Positions 1 to 5,283 of a stretch of 5,283 nt of DNA are shown here, piece after piece. Source of the stretch: CAG-791 sp002392385. Lineage in GTDB: Bacteria > Bacillota > Clostridia > Lachnospirales > Lachnospiraceae. Location: the NCBI GenBank assembly GCA_946616295.1, contig CAMOIU010000091.1, positions 1-5,283 on the forward strand, written 5' to 3'. The position numbers were made by a program, and so were the translations under genes. Every line of letters starts with the position of its first letter. Positions within the stretch are counted from its first letter, which is position 1. Below the pieces are notes generated by a model. The model was given only the letters and a program-made list of their open reading frames with translations. It ran no database searches and was not told the DNA's origin.

Positions 1-1219
1 TAAATCTCGTCTTGTCCATCTCGTGGCACAGGTCGTTGAGCACGCGGTGGTTGTCAAGCATGTCCTCTTTGTCTTTCGTGGAGATCGTGATCTCGTTGGA
101 GACGCCCCAGCAGACGATGGAAGGATGATTGTAGTTCTGGATGATCAGTTCCTTCATCTGGGAGATGGTATTCTCCCGGCCGTTCGGCATATGCTCCGAG
201 ATATAAGGGATCTCCGCCCAGACCACCATGCCGCGCTCGTCGCACAGGTCGTAAAAATACTGATCGTGCTGATAGTGCGCAAGGCGGACCGTGTTGACTC
301 CCATCTCGCAGATCAGATCCATGTCCTCGAGGTGCATCTCTTTGGTCAGCGCGTTGCCGATGCCCTTGCGGTCCTGGTGGCGGGATACGCCGTGGAGCGG
401 ATATTTCTTGCCGTTGAGATAGAATCCCTTCCCGGGATCACAGGCAAAATCCCGCACTCCGAATCTTGTCTCGATACTGTCCGCTTCTCTTCCGTCTACC
501 GTGAGGACTGCCTGCGCGGTGTAGAGATAGGGATCCCTGACGCCGTTCCAGAGCTTCACCCCGTCGATGGAAAGCTTTACGTCCCTGCCGGACGCCTGCG
601 TGCCCTCATGGCCGTCCGCATCCGTGAAGGTGACGGCATTGCCTTCCGCGTCCAGTATTTTGACAGTGACTTCTCCCTCTTTACAGTTCGTAAAGGTCTC
701 TACCTGCACCTCGCCCTTTTTGTACCCTTCCGAAGGTCTCGCCGTCACTTTGATGCCGGGGCCTCCGAAATGATCCATGTCGAAGTGTTTCTCATTCACA
801 GTGATCAGGTATACATCCCTGTAGATCCCGCCGTAGAAAGTGAAATCCGCTTTCTGGGGATATACTCTGTCGTTCCTGCTGTTGTCCGCCCGGACTTTGA
901 GGTGGTTCTCCTTCGTGAGAAAGTCCGTTATGTCCATGCGGAACGTGGAATATCCGCCGTCATGTGTGCCGGCCAGCTGTCCGTTCAGTTCCACTTTGGC
1001 AGAGGCATTGACTCCTCTGAATTCCAGGTAGACGCGCTCGTCAGCAGCAAAAGGCGGCGTCTCAAAATCTTTCTCATACAGGCAGGTCCCTCTCCAGTAA
1101 TCATTCCCGCCGTCCTGTCCGTCGATCGCGTTCCAGGTATGCGGCAGATCCACTGAAGCTTTGGTCCCGTCAGGTCCTGTAAACTGCCAGTCCCGGTCCA
1201 TTTGTATGATCTTTCTCAT
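1..1219 (-). CDS. GH2 family glycoside hydrolase, probable beta-galactosidase (3' end outside window)
   Basis: Retaining GH2 glycosidase that hydrolyses a terminal beta-linked sugar, most likely beta-galactose. The minus-strand reading frame is open for 406 codons and leaves the window before its stop. Visible in the translation: an N-terminal sugar-binding jelly-roll with the motif FYGGIYRDV (about 128-136), an Ig-like domain (about 160-258), then the start of the TIM barrel with GVSRHQD (His281) and VRLAHYQH (His315). CWGVSNEI follows, with Asn375-Glu376 as the expected acid/base pair. The nucleophile Glu lies beyond the edge. RLAHYQ followed by DLCDERGMVVWAEIPY is the beta-galactosidase style; GH2 beta-glucuronidases usually carry a TSHYPY-like stretch. 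The C-terminal region that would hold the glucuronidase NxK motif is not visible. No signal peptide is seen, so it is probably cytoplasmic. The start is ATG at 1219, with GGAGG at 1225-1229 five bases upstream; the ATG at 1223 is in another frame. The gene is divergent from the two-component operon. Family is sure; substrate is less so. Confidence 0.93.
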   Translation of the reverse strand, partial: MRKIIQMDRDWQFTGPDGTKASVDLPHTWNAIDGQDGGNDYWRGTCLYEKDFETPPFAADERVYLEFRGVNASAKVELNGQLAGTHDGGYSTFRMDITDFLTKENHLKVRADNSRNDRVYPQKADFTFYGGIYRDVYLITVNEKHFDMDHFGGPGIKVTARPSEGYKKGEVQVETFTNCKEGEVTVKILDAEGNAVTFTDADGHEGTQASGRDVKLSIDGVKLWNGVRDPYLYTAQAVLTVDGREADSIETRFGVRDFACDPGKGFYLNGKKYPLHGVSRHQDRKGIGNALTKEMHLEDMDLICEMGVNTVRLAHYQHDQYFYDLCDERGMVVWAEIPYISEHMPNGRENTISQMKELIIQNYNHPSIVCWGVSNEITISTKDKEDMLDNHRVLNDLCHEMDKTRF

Positions 1220-1223
1220 ACAT

Positions 1224-1231
1224 CCCTCCCC
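1224..1231 (-). promoter_or_regulatory. Ribosome binding site of the GH2 gene
   Basis: On the minus strand this reads GGGGAGGG, a near-perfect Shine-Dalgarno sequence. Its GGAGG core ends five bases before the ATG at 1219, which supports that start over the in-frame ATG at codon 7. Confidence 0.8.
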
Positions 1232-1242
1232 TGTATCAATAC

Positions 1243-1251
1243 AATTTCGCG
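1243..1251. repeat. AATTTCGCG element, copy 1 (in GH2 leader)
   Basis: The nonamer AATTTCGCG occurs here and again at 1368-1376, 125 bp away in the same orientation. This copy lies downstream of the predicted GH2 transcription start, where a repressor could block elongation. It is only half of the palindrome seen at copy 2. Its role as an operator is inference. Confidence 0.3.
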
Positions 1252-1288
1252 CAACAAGTCTTTTCAGCCCTTTTTACTCTTTGGCTAA

Positions 1289-1318
1289 ATTCTAGCAATA
1301 CGCTCTTCGCCGTTTCAA
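1289..1318 (-). promoter_or_regulatory. Predicted sigma-70-type promoter of the GH2 gene
   Basis: The minus strand reads TTGAAA (-35, positions 1318-1313), an 18-base spacer, then TAGAAT (-10, positions 1294-1289). TGC precedes the -10, giving an extended -10 element. Both hexamers match the consensus at 5 of 6 bases. Transcription should start near 1282, leaving a leader of about 60 nt. A repeated AATTTCGCG element sits in that leader at 1243-1251. The promoter is inferred from sequence alone. Confidence 0.6.
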
Positions 1319-1328
1319 CGAGGATGGA

Positions 1329-1359
1329 ATAATCGGCAATTCTGACAGCATAATCTGCA
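1329..1359. promoter_or_regulatory. Candidate regulator binding site: two direct repeats 21 bp apart
   Basis: ATAATCGGCA (1329-1338) and ATAATCTGCA (1350-1359) match at 9 of 10 bases and are offset by exactly 21 bp, two helical turns. The opposite strand reads TGCMGATTAT, which resembles the LytTR-site consensus (AgrA/ComE type, around ACAGTTAAK), though not perfectly. The pair lies upstream of both divergent predicted promoters, centred about 50 and 72 bp from each predicted transcription start. A LytTR response regulator is encoded next door, so it is the leading candidate ligand. The AraC protein, whose family also binds tandem half-sites about 21 bp apart, is the alternative. Confidence 0.45.
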
Positions 1360-1367
1360 TGTCCTTG

Positions 1368-1380
1368 AATTTCGCGAAAT
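1368..1380. promoter_or_regulatory. AATTTCGCG element, copy 2, within perfect palindrome ATTTCGCGAAAT
   Basis: Positions 1369-1380 form a perfect 12-bp inverted repeat. It covers the place where the -35 box of the response-regulator promoter should lie, so a bound dimer would compete with RNA polymerase. The arrangement suits an operator, but the binding protein is not identifiable from sequence. Confidence 0.35.
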
Positions 1381-1391
1381 GCGAGTTAATA

Positions 1392-1400
1392 TGGTAGAAT
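1392..1400 (+). promoter_or_regulatory. Predicted extended -10 promoter of the two-component operon
   Basis: TGG followed by TAGAAT (1395-1400) forms an extended -10 element, the same form as in the divergent GH2 promoter. No good -35 is found at 17-18 bp, where the TTCGCGAA palindrome sits, so the promoter may need an activator. An alternative is TTGAAT (1365-1370) with TAATAT (1387-1392) at a 16-bp spacing. The predicted transcript starts near 1407. Confidence 0.45.
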
Positions 1401-1414
1401 AACAAAGGGGATAC

Positions 1415-1428
1415 GCCTGAAAGCAGGC
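1415..1428 (+). other. Small GC-rich hairpin in the response-regulator leader
   Basis: GCCTG, an AAAG loop and CAGGC form a 5-bp stem. It ends five bases before the GAGG ribosome binding site at 1434-1437. It is too short to act as a terminator and has no T-tract. It might tune translation or simply be chance. Confidence 0.2.
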
Positions 1429-1445
1429 TAAATGAGGAAATGCCA

Positions 1446-2159
1446 ATGAAACAATATCTTACAGCGATCATAGAGGACGACCCGGAATACGCCTCTTATC
1501 TGGAGGAGTGCCTTTCCCGTTACGGCGGGGAACACGGCTGCGCTTTTCAGATCCGCAGCTATCGCCGGGCAGAAGCTTTCCTGGAAAGCGTGCAGGGGCT
1601 CTACGACCTTGTCTTTATGGATGTGGAGCTCGGAGACGGATGGATGAACGGCATCGAGGCGGCCCGCGCGCTCCGCGCGAAAGGAAGCATGGCCATGCTG
1701 TTCTTTATCACCAATATGCCTCAGTATGCGCCCAGCGGCTACGACGTGGACGCCATCGACTACTGTATCAAACCGATCAATTACCGCTCTTTGTCCGTCA
1801 AACTGGACAAGGCGCTGCGCATTCTCGCGAGCCGCAGCGGTGTGCCGGTAAAGATCCGCGTCAAGGACGGGCTGCGCGTCGTCTCCTCCGCTGATATACA
1901 CTATATTGAAGTGATGGGGCACGATCTGATGTTCCACACCGAGAACGAAGTGATCACCTCCTACGGCGGTCTCAAGGAGCGGGAGGAAGACCTGCGCGAT
2001 CAGGATTTTGCCAGATGCAGCGCGTCTGTGCTGGTAAATCTCCGCTACGTGAACGGGCTGTTCGGAGATGAAGTGAGCGTCGGATCGGAAAGGATCAGGA
2101 TCGGGCGCACCCGCAAGAAAGAATTCATGACAAGACTGAACAAATATCTGGGAGGCTGA
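1446..2159 (+). CDS. LytTR-family (AgrA/LytR-type) response regulator
   Basis: DNA-binding response regulator that should receive phosphate from the kinase encoded directly after it. Numbered from the ATG at 1446 (237 aa), the receiver domain (about 4-120) has the acidic pocket Glu10-Asp11-Asp12, the phospho-acceptor Asp59 in VFMDVEL, Thr89 in FITN, and Lys109 in CIKPI, so all key residues are intact. The C-terminal LytTR domain (about 132-235) runs from VKIRVKDGLRVV through IHYIEV and LVNLRYVNG to RIRIGRTRKKEF, and binds tandem direct repeats. An in-frame ATG at 1440 exists, but GAGG (1434-1437) is only two bases from it and eight bases from 1446, so 1446 is preferred. The stop overlaps no gene, and the kinase ATG follows immediately, indicating one operon. 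Its target may be the 1329-1359 repeats. The family is certain; the regulon is inferred. Confidence 0.94.
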   Translation: MKQYLTAIIEDDPEYASYLEECLSRYGGEHGCAFQIRSYRRAEAFLESVQGLYDLVFMDVELGDGWMNGIEAARALRAKGSMAMLFFITNMPQYAPSGYDVDAIDYCIKPINYRSLSVKLDKALRILASRSGVPVKIRVKDGLRVVSSADIHYIEVMGHDLMFHTENEVITSYGGLKEREEDLRDQDFARCSASVLVNLRYVNGLFGDEVSVGSERIRIGRTRKKEFMTRLNKYLGG

Positions 2160-3476
2160 ATGATACTGTCTGTCTACGCGCCGCGGCCTGACCTGACTGC
2201 CGCGGCTTATTTATTAGAGATCATCATCGCGGAATTCCTCTTTCTGGGGCCTTACAGAAAGCGCGGTTCCTTCACCGGCAGGGTCATCGCAGTCCACGTG
2301 CTCCTGCTCATCCTGAGCACTGTGACCGGTATTCCCAGACAAGCCGGCTTTCCGCGCTTTCTGTGGTTCTTTGCCGCCATGTCTGCCTGCATAGCAGCAG
2401 TCTGCGCCTGTTATGACGAAAACGCGTTTACACTGACATCTGCCTGTGTGGCCGGATTTGCCACACAGCACATCGCCAACAAGTTTACATTGATGCTGGA
2501 CCTGATCCCTGTCGCCTCGCGGATCTCCGACCAGAGCGTGTTCCTCCACGCGCTGTTCGAGGTGCTCATCTTCAGCTATATCTACTTATTTATCTATTTC
2601 ATGTTCGGAAGACGGCAGACGAGAACACGGGCCGACCTCCACCTGCAGCTCCTCGCCATCATCATCATCCTGACCTGCATCGGGGTGAACCGCCTCGTGG
2701 TCGACCAGGCTGTCGGCAATGTCTATTTTGAACTGGCCGCGTGCCTGTACGCGATCCTGTGCTGTTACTTCGCTCTGCTCATCCAGTTCACGATCACCCA
2801 GTGGCAGCGCGCCGATACCGAGAGGCTCCTGACCCAGCAGCTCTTCTCGGAGTCCAAAAAACAGTACGAGCAGTGGTCTGTCAACGCGGGAATGATCAAA
2901 CAATGGATCCACGACCTGCGGCACCTTATGAACCGTATAGAGAAACTGGCCTCCCAGAAACAGGTGGATATCCCGGACATCACAAGGGTCAAGGAGGCTG
3001 TGGACCGCATCTCTCCTACAGCCAAGACCGGAAACGACGCGCTGGACGTGCTGCTGCGCAACATGGACGACCTGTGCCGGCAGAACAGCATCGAACTGCA
3101 GTGCGTCGCCTACGCGGACTGCCTCAAGCATTTTGACGGGATGAAGCTGTATTTCCTGTTCGCCAACGCGGTCGACAACGCCATAGAGAGTGTCTCGGAT
3201 ATAGAAGATCCGGAAAAGAGGCTCATCGATATCAGCATCCGCTCCTTCGGCGACACGGCCTCCATCCATATCTGGAACTTCTATAAAGGCCCGATCACCT
3301 TTTCCTCGGGGCTTCCCGTCACGAACAAAGATGAAGAGTCACACGGTTTCGGCATGAAGAGCATGCAGCGGATCGTCGACGAATTTGACGGAGTGATGGA
3401 GGCGCACACGGAAGGTGAGGTCTTCAACCTCGATATCATGCTTCCGGTCCCCTCCGGCGACAGGCAGATCCTGTGA
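2160..3476 (+). CDS. AgrC-like multi-TM sensor histidine kinase (GHKL ATPase)
   Basis: Membrane sensor kinase partner of the preceding response regulator. The 438-residue protein has about six or seven hydrophobic segments in its first 210 residues (roughly 12-30, 41-57, 66-84, 90-102, 128-148, 162-180, 189-210). A charged, probably coiled linker follows (about 215-240). The dimerisation motif WIHDLRHL gives His251 as the likely phosphorylated residue. The GHKL ATP-binding domain has an N box LFANAVDNAIESV (Asn336, Asn340) and a glycine box HGFGMKSM (Gly396, Gly398). A classical DxGxG box is not seen; the equivalent stretch is IWNFYKGPI, as is common in AgrC-type kinases. The start codon abuts the regulator stop, and GGGAGG (2150-2155) lies inside the regulator's 3' end, implying translational coupling. 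There is no extracellular sensor domain and no agrB/agrD-like gene in the window, so the signal is unknown. Confidence 0.93.
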   Translation: MILSVYAPRPDLTAAAYLLEIIIAEFLFLGPYRKRGSFTGRVIAVHVLLLILSTVTGIPRQAGFPRFLWFFAAMSACIAAVCACYDENAFTLTSACVAGFATQHIANKFTLMLDLIPVASRISDQSVFLHALFEVLIFSYIYLFIYFMFGRRQTRTRADLHLQLLAIIIILTCIGVNRLVVDQAVGNVYFELAACLYAILCCYFALLIQFTITQWQRADTERLLTQQLFSESKKQYEQWSVNAGMIKQWIHDLRHLMNRIEKLASQKQVDIPDITRVKEAVDRISPTAKTGNDALDVLLRNMDDLCRQNSIELQCVAYADCLKHFDGMKLYFLFANAVDNAIESVSDIEDPEKRLIDISIRSFGDTASIHIWNFYKGPITFSSGLPVTNKDEESHGFGMKSMQRIVDEFDGVMEAHTEGEVFNLDIMLPVPSGDRQIL

Positions 3477-3534
3477 TCTTTTTGCAAGACCGGCACCGTG
3501 ATCTTCGACACCGCAGACAAGGAGTCCGTTATTC

Positions 3535-4431
3535 ATGAAGAAGTCATCGATCCAGACGCCCTTCACCCGCCGGCAGTACATGCTGTCGCGGGATTTTGAG
3601 ATCTACTATTACAGTGATACGAAACACCTTAACGTGGATCTGCATACCCACGATTACTACGAATTCTATTTCTACATGGAAGGAGAGGTAGATTTCGAGA
3701 TCGGCGAGCGAAGGCAGTCCCTGAAAAGCGGTGACTTCGTCATAGTGCCTCCGGGCGCGCTGCACCGCGCCTTCGTTGTGGATACCGGCCTGCCCTACAG
3801 AAGATTCGTCTTCTGGATCAGTTCCGATTATGCCGGGCAGCTCGCGGAGCGGTTCCCCGACTTTGCTTACCTGCTCAGATATATGGACAGGGAGCGGCAT
3901 CGTAATATTTTCCACAATGACCCGGTCTCTTTCAACGCCATCCTCTCCAGGACGCTCGCGCTCCTTGAGGAGATCCACGGCAGTCACTACGGGCGTAGCG
4001 CAATGATCGAGATCCGGGTGGAAGACCTTCTGATGCTGCTGTGCCGGACAGTCCACGACAGGGTCGACCCGGCGTCCGAAAAGACCGGCCTGAGCCTGTA
4101 TGAGCAGGTGATGGCTTATATCGATGAGAATCCCGAGCAGAATATCACTCTGGACAGCCTCTCCGAGCGCTTCTATGTCAGCAAATATCATATTGCCCAT
4201 TCTTTCAAGGAAAACCTCGGCATCTCCGTCCATCAGTATCTGCTCAAAAAGAGACTTGCCGCCTGCAGGGACGCTCTCCTTATGAATGAGAAGATCAGCG
4301 AAGTCTGCCTGGCTTACGGGTTCAGGGATTATCCGAGTTTTTTTAAAGCTTTTCGAAAGGAATACGGTATGTCCCCCAGGGAGTACAGAGAGACCTTTTC
4401 TCTGGTGAACCTGCAGGACGAGGACAGTTGA
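3535..4431 (+). CDS. AraC-family transcriptional regulator with N-terminal cupin domain
   Basis: One-component regulator, probably responding to a sugar or sugar acid. The 298-residue protein has an N-terminal cupin (about 20-95) with the metal/ligand-type motif LHTHDYYEFYFYMEG (His37, His39), then SGDFVIVPPGALHR (His77). A variable helical linker follows. The C-terminal double helix-turn-helix (about 190-287) includes ITLDSLSERFYVSKYHIAHSF, then ISEVCLAYGFRDYPSFFKAF and the family signature YGMSPREYR. The length is normal for the family and the protein looks intact. The start is ATG at 3535, with AAGGAG at 3519-3524 ten bases upstream. The gene follows the kinase after 58 nt with no evident terminator, so it may be cotranscribed. 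It stands directly upstream of uxuA, making that gene the most likely target. The AATTCTG-type repeats in both intergenic regions are candidate sites. The effector is unknown. Confidence 0.93.
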   Translation: MKKSSIQTPFTRRQYMLSRDFEIYYYSDTKHLNVDLHTHDYYEFYFYMEGEVDFEIGERRQSLKSGDFVIVPPGALHRAFVVDTGLPYRRFVFWISSDYAGQLAERFPDFAYLLRYMDRERHRNIFHNDPVSFNAILSRTLALLEEIHGSHYGRSAMIEIRVEDLLMLLCRTVHDRVDPASEKTGLSLYEQVMAYIDENPEQNITLDSLSERFYVSKYHIAHSFKENLGISVHQYLLKKRLAACRDALLMNEKISEVCLAYGFRDYPSFFKAFRKEYGMSPREYRETFSLVNLQDEDS

Positions 4432-4443
4432 CCGCAACTTTTG

Positions 4444-4478
4444 CAATATTGACAACAATTCTGCCAATTCAATATTTT
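4444..4478 (+). promoter_or_regulatory. Probable uxuA promoter region with CAATATT and CAATTC direct repeats
   Basis: TTGACA (4449-4454) is a perfect -35 hexamer. The best -10 is TATTTT (4473-4478) after an 18-bp spacer, a 4 of 6 match. The same stretch holds CAATATT twice (4444-4450, 4470-4476) and CAATTC twice (4456-4461, 4465-4470). These repeats overlap the promoter elements, and the AraC gene lies just upstream, so control by that protein is plausible. The predicted leader would be about 100 nt and A-rich. Confidence 0.45.
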
Positions 4479-4564
4479 GGCCGCATTCAGTATCCTAAGT
4501 ACATAAGAAAGAAGAACAAGCCTAAGCCCTTAAAACTCTGAGAAGCAAAAAACAGCAACAACGT

Positions 4565-4574
4565 AAAGGAGAGG
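4565..4574 (+). promoter_or_regulatory. Ribosome binding site of uxuA
   Basis: AAAGGAGAGG gives two overlapping Shine-Dalgarno cores. GAGG at 4571-4574 is nine bases from the ATG at 4584, supporting that start. Confidence 0.75.
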
Positions 4575-4583
4575 AACTTCACT

Positions 4584-5283
4584 ATGGAAATGACACTGAG
4601 ATGGTACGGCTCCAAATTTGACACCGTCACACTGCAGCAGATCAAACAGATCCCCGGCGTAACAGGCGTCATCACGACCCTCTATGATACACAGCCCGGC
4701 GAAGTCTGGAGTCAGGAACGGATCCACGCTCTGAAGGAAGAAGTCGAGGCGGCAGGCCTTCGCATCTCCGGCATCGAGAGCGTCAACATTCACGAGGACA
4801 TCAAGCTCGGCAAGCCTTCCCGTGACCAGCTGATCGCCAACTATATCGAGACCCTCGAGAACCTCGGCAAAGAAGACATTCACCTGGTATGCTACAACTT
4901 CATGCCTGTATTTGACTGGACAAGGACAGAACTGGCCAGAGTCCTTCCGGACGGTTCCACCGCGCTCGCTTACACCCAGAAGGCAGTCGATGAGCTCATT
5001 CCCGAGAAGATGTTCGAGTCCATCGCAGGCGACATGAACGGCACCGTGATGCCCGGCTGGGAGCCCGAGAGAATGGAGCACGTCAAGGAACTCTTTGAGG
5101 AGTACAAGAACGTGACCGCCGACGATCTTTTCGACAATCTCAAGTACTTCCTCGAGAAGATCATGCCCGTCTGCAACAAGTACGACATCAAGATGGCGAT
5201 CCATCCCGATGATCCCGCGTGGCCCGTATTCGGCCTGCCCCGCATCATCACCTGCAAAGAGAACATCCTGCGCATGATGAAGA
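4584..5283 (+). CDS. uxuA: Mannonate dehydratase UxuA (3' end outside window)
   Basis: Converts D-mannonate to 2-dehydro-3-deoxy-D-gluconate (EC 4.2.1.8) in the cytoplasm, the dehydration step of hexuronate (glucuronate) catabolism. The frame is open from ATG 4584 to the window edge, 233 codons of a protein usually about 350-400 residues long. Family hallmarks seen: N-terminal MEMTLRWYG, IPGVTGVITTLYD (about 23-35), GEVWS (39-43), ISGIESVNIHEDIKLG (about 61-76), CYNFMPVFDWTRT (103-115) and MAIHPDDPAWPVFGLPRI (about 204-221), with His207 in the expected metal/active-site region. The remaining metal ligands would lie downstream. The gene follows the AraC regulator on the same strand after 152 nt, with its own apparent promoter. 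Partner genes uxuB, uxaC, kdgK or kdgA would be expected outside the window. Confidence 0.94.
   Translation, partial: MEMTLRWYGSKFDTVTLQQIKQIPGVTGVITTLYDTQPGEVWSQERIHALKEEVEAAGLRISGIESVNIHEDIKLGKPSRDQLIANYIETLENLGKEDIHLVCYNFMPVFDWTRTELARVLPDGSTALAYTQKAVDELIPEKMFESIAGDMNGTVMPGWEPERMEHVKELFEEYKNVTADDLFDNLKYFLEKIMPVCNKYDIKMAIHPDDPAWPVFGLPRIITCKENILRMMK

Noticed and set aside
23..1156. Plus-strand open frame of 377 codons
   Set aside because: It is antisense to the GH2 gene, whose minus-strand translation shows clear family motifs. The plus-strand product has no recognisable domain and no convincing ribosome binding site.
1359..1397. Short plus-strand frame of 12 codons (MSLNFAKCELIW) considered as a signal-peptide or leader-peptide gene
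   Set aside because: It has no ribosome binding site, overlaps the predicted promoter, and does not resemble an AgrD-type precursor.
2586..3269. Minus-strand open frame of 227 codons
   Set aside because: It is antisense to the sensor kinase and has no family resemblance.
3473..3507. GTGATCTT repeated at 3473-3480 and 3500-3507 in the gap between the kinase and AraC genes
   Set aside because: It is a single short repeat, partly inside the kinase stop region, with no promoter or hairpin nearby. Chance is the best explanation.
4427..4442. Possible terminator after the AraC gene: GTTG, ACCG loop, CAAC, then TTTT
   Set aside because: The stem is only 4 bp with two G-C pairs and overlaps the stop codon, and the T-run is short. 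It is too weak to call as an intrinsic terminator.
3544..4467. Minus-strand open frame of 307 codons
   Set aside because: It lies opposite the AraC gene, which has a full cupin and double HTH. The long antisense frame is a by-product of GC-biased codon use.
4530..5204. Minus-strand open frame of 224 codons
   Set aside because: It is antisense to uxuA, whose conserved motifs are unmistakable.

Overview
The window looks like a carbohydrate-utilisation and regulation locus from a low-to-mid GC Firmicute, most likely a gut clostridium (Lachnospiraceae-like). This rests on strong GGAGG-type ribosome binding sites, an AgrC/LytTR-type two-component system, a cupin-AraC regulator and a clostridial-style GH2 enzyme. 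Coding DNA is fairly GC-rich, while the two intergenic regions are clearly AT-richer. The taxonomic call is inference from gene style, not a database match.

Layout: (1) 1-1219, minus strand: the N-terminal 406 codons of a GH2 glycosidase, most like a beta-galactosidase, cut by the window edge. (2) 1220-1445: a divergent intergenic region with a good minus-strand promoter for the GH2 gene, a plus-strand extended -10 promoter, and several repeats that look like regulator sites. (3) 1446-3476, plus strand: a LytTR response regulator followed directly by its multi-TM GHKL sensor kinase, with the kinase ATG immediately after the regulator stop. (4) 3535-4431, plus strand: a cupin/AraC-family regulator, 58 nt downstream. 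(5) 4432-4583: an AT-rich region with a probable promoter and short direct repeats. (6) 4584-5283, plus strand: the N-terminal 233 codons of mannonate dehydratase (uxuA), cut by the right edge.

The simplest joint reading is that the GH2 enzyme releases a sugar from an oligosaccharide or glycoside, and UxuA handles the hexuronate branch (D-mannonate to 2-keto-3-deoxygluconate). The AraC protein and/or the membrane kinase/LytTR pair adjust expression to available substrate. The main non-coding observation is a pair of 10-bp direct repeats exactly 21 bp apart (1329-1338 and 1350-1359). They lie midway between the two divergent promoters, about 50 and 72 bp upstream of each predicted start. That spacing and sequence resemble a LytTR response-regulator site. 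No mobile element, CRISPR array, tRNA or rRNA was seen.
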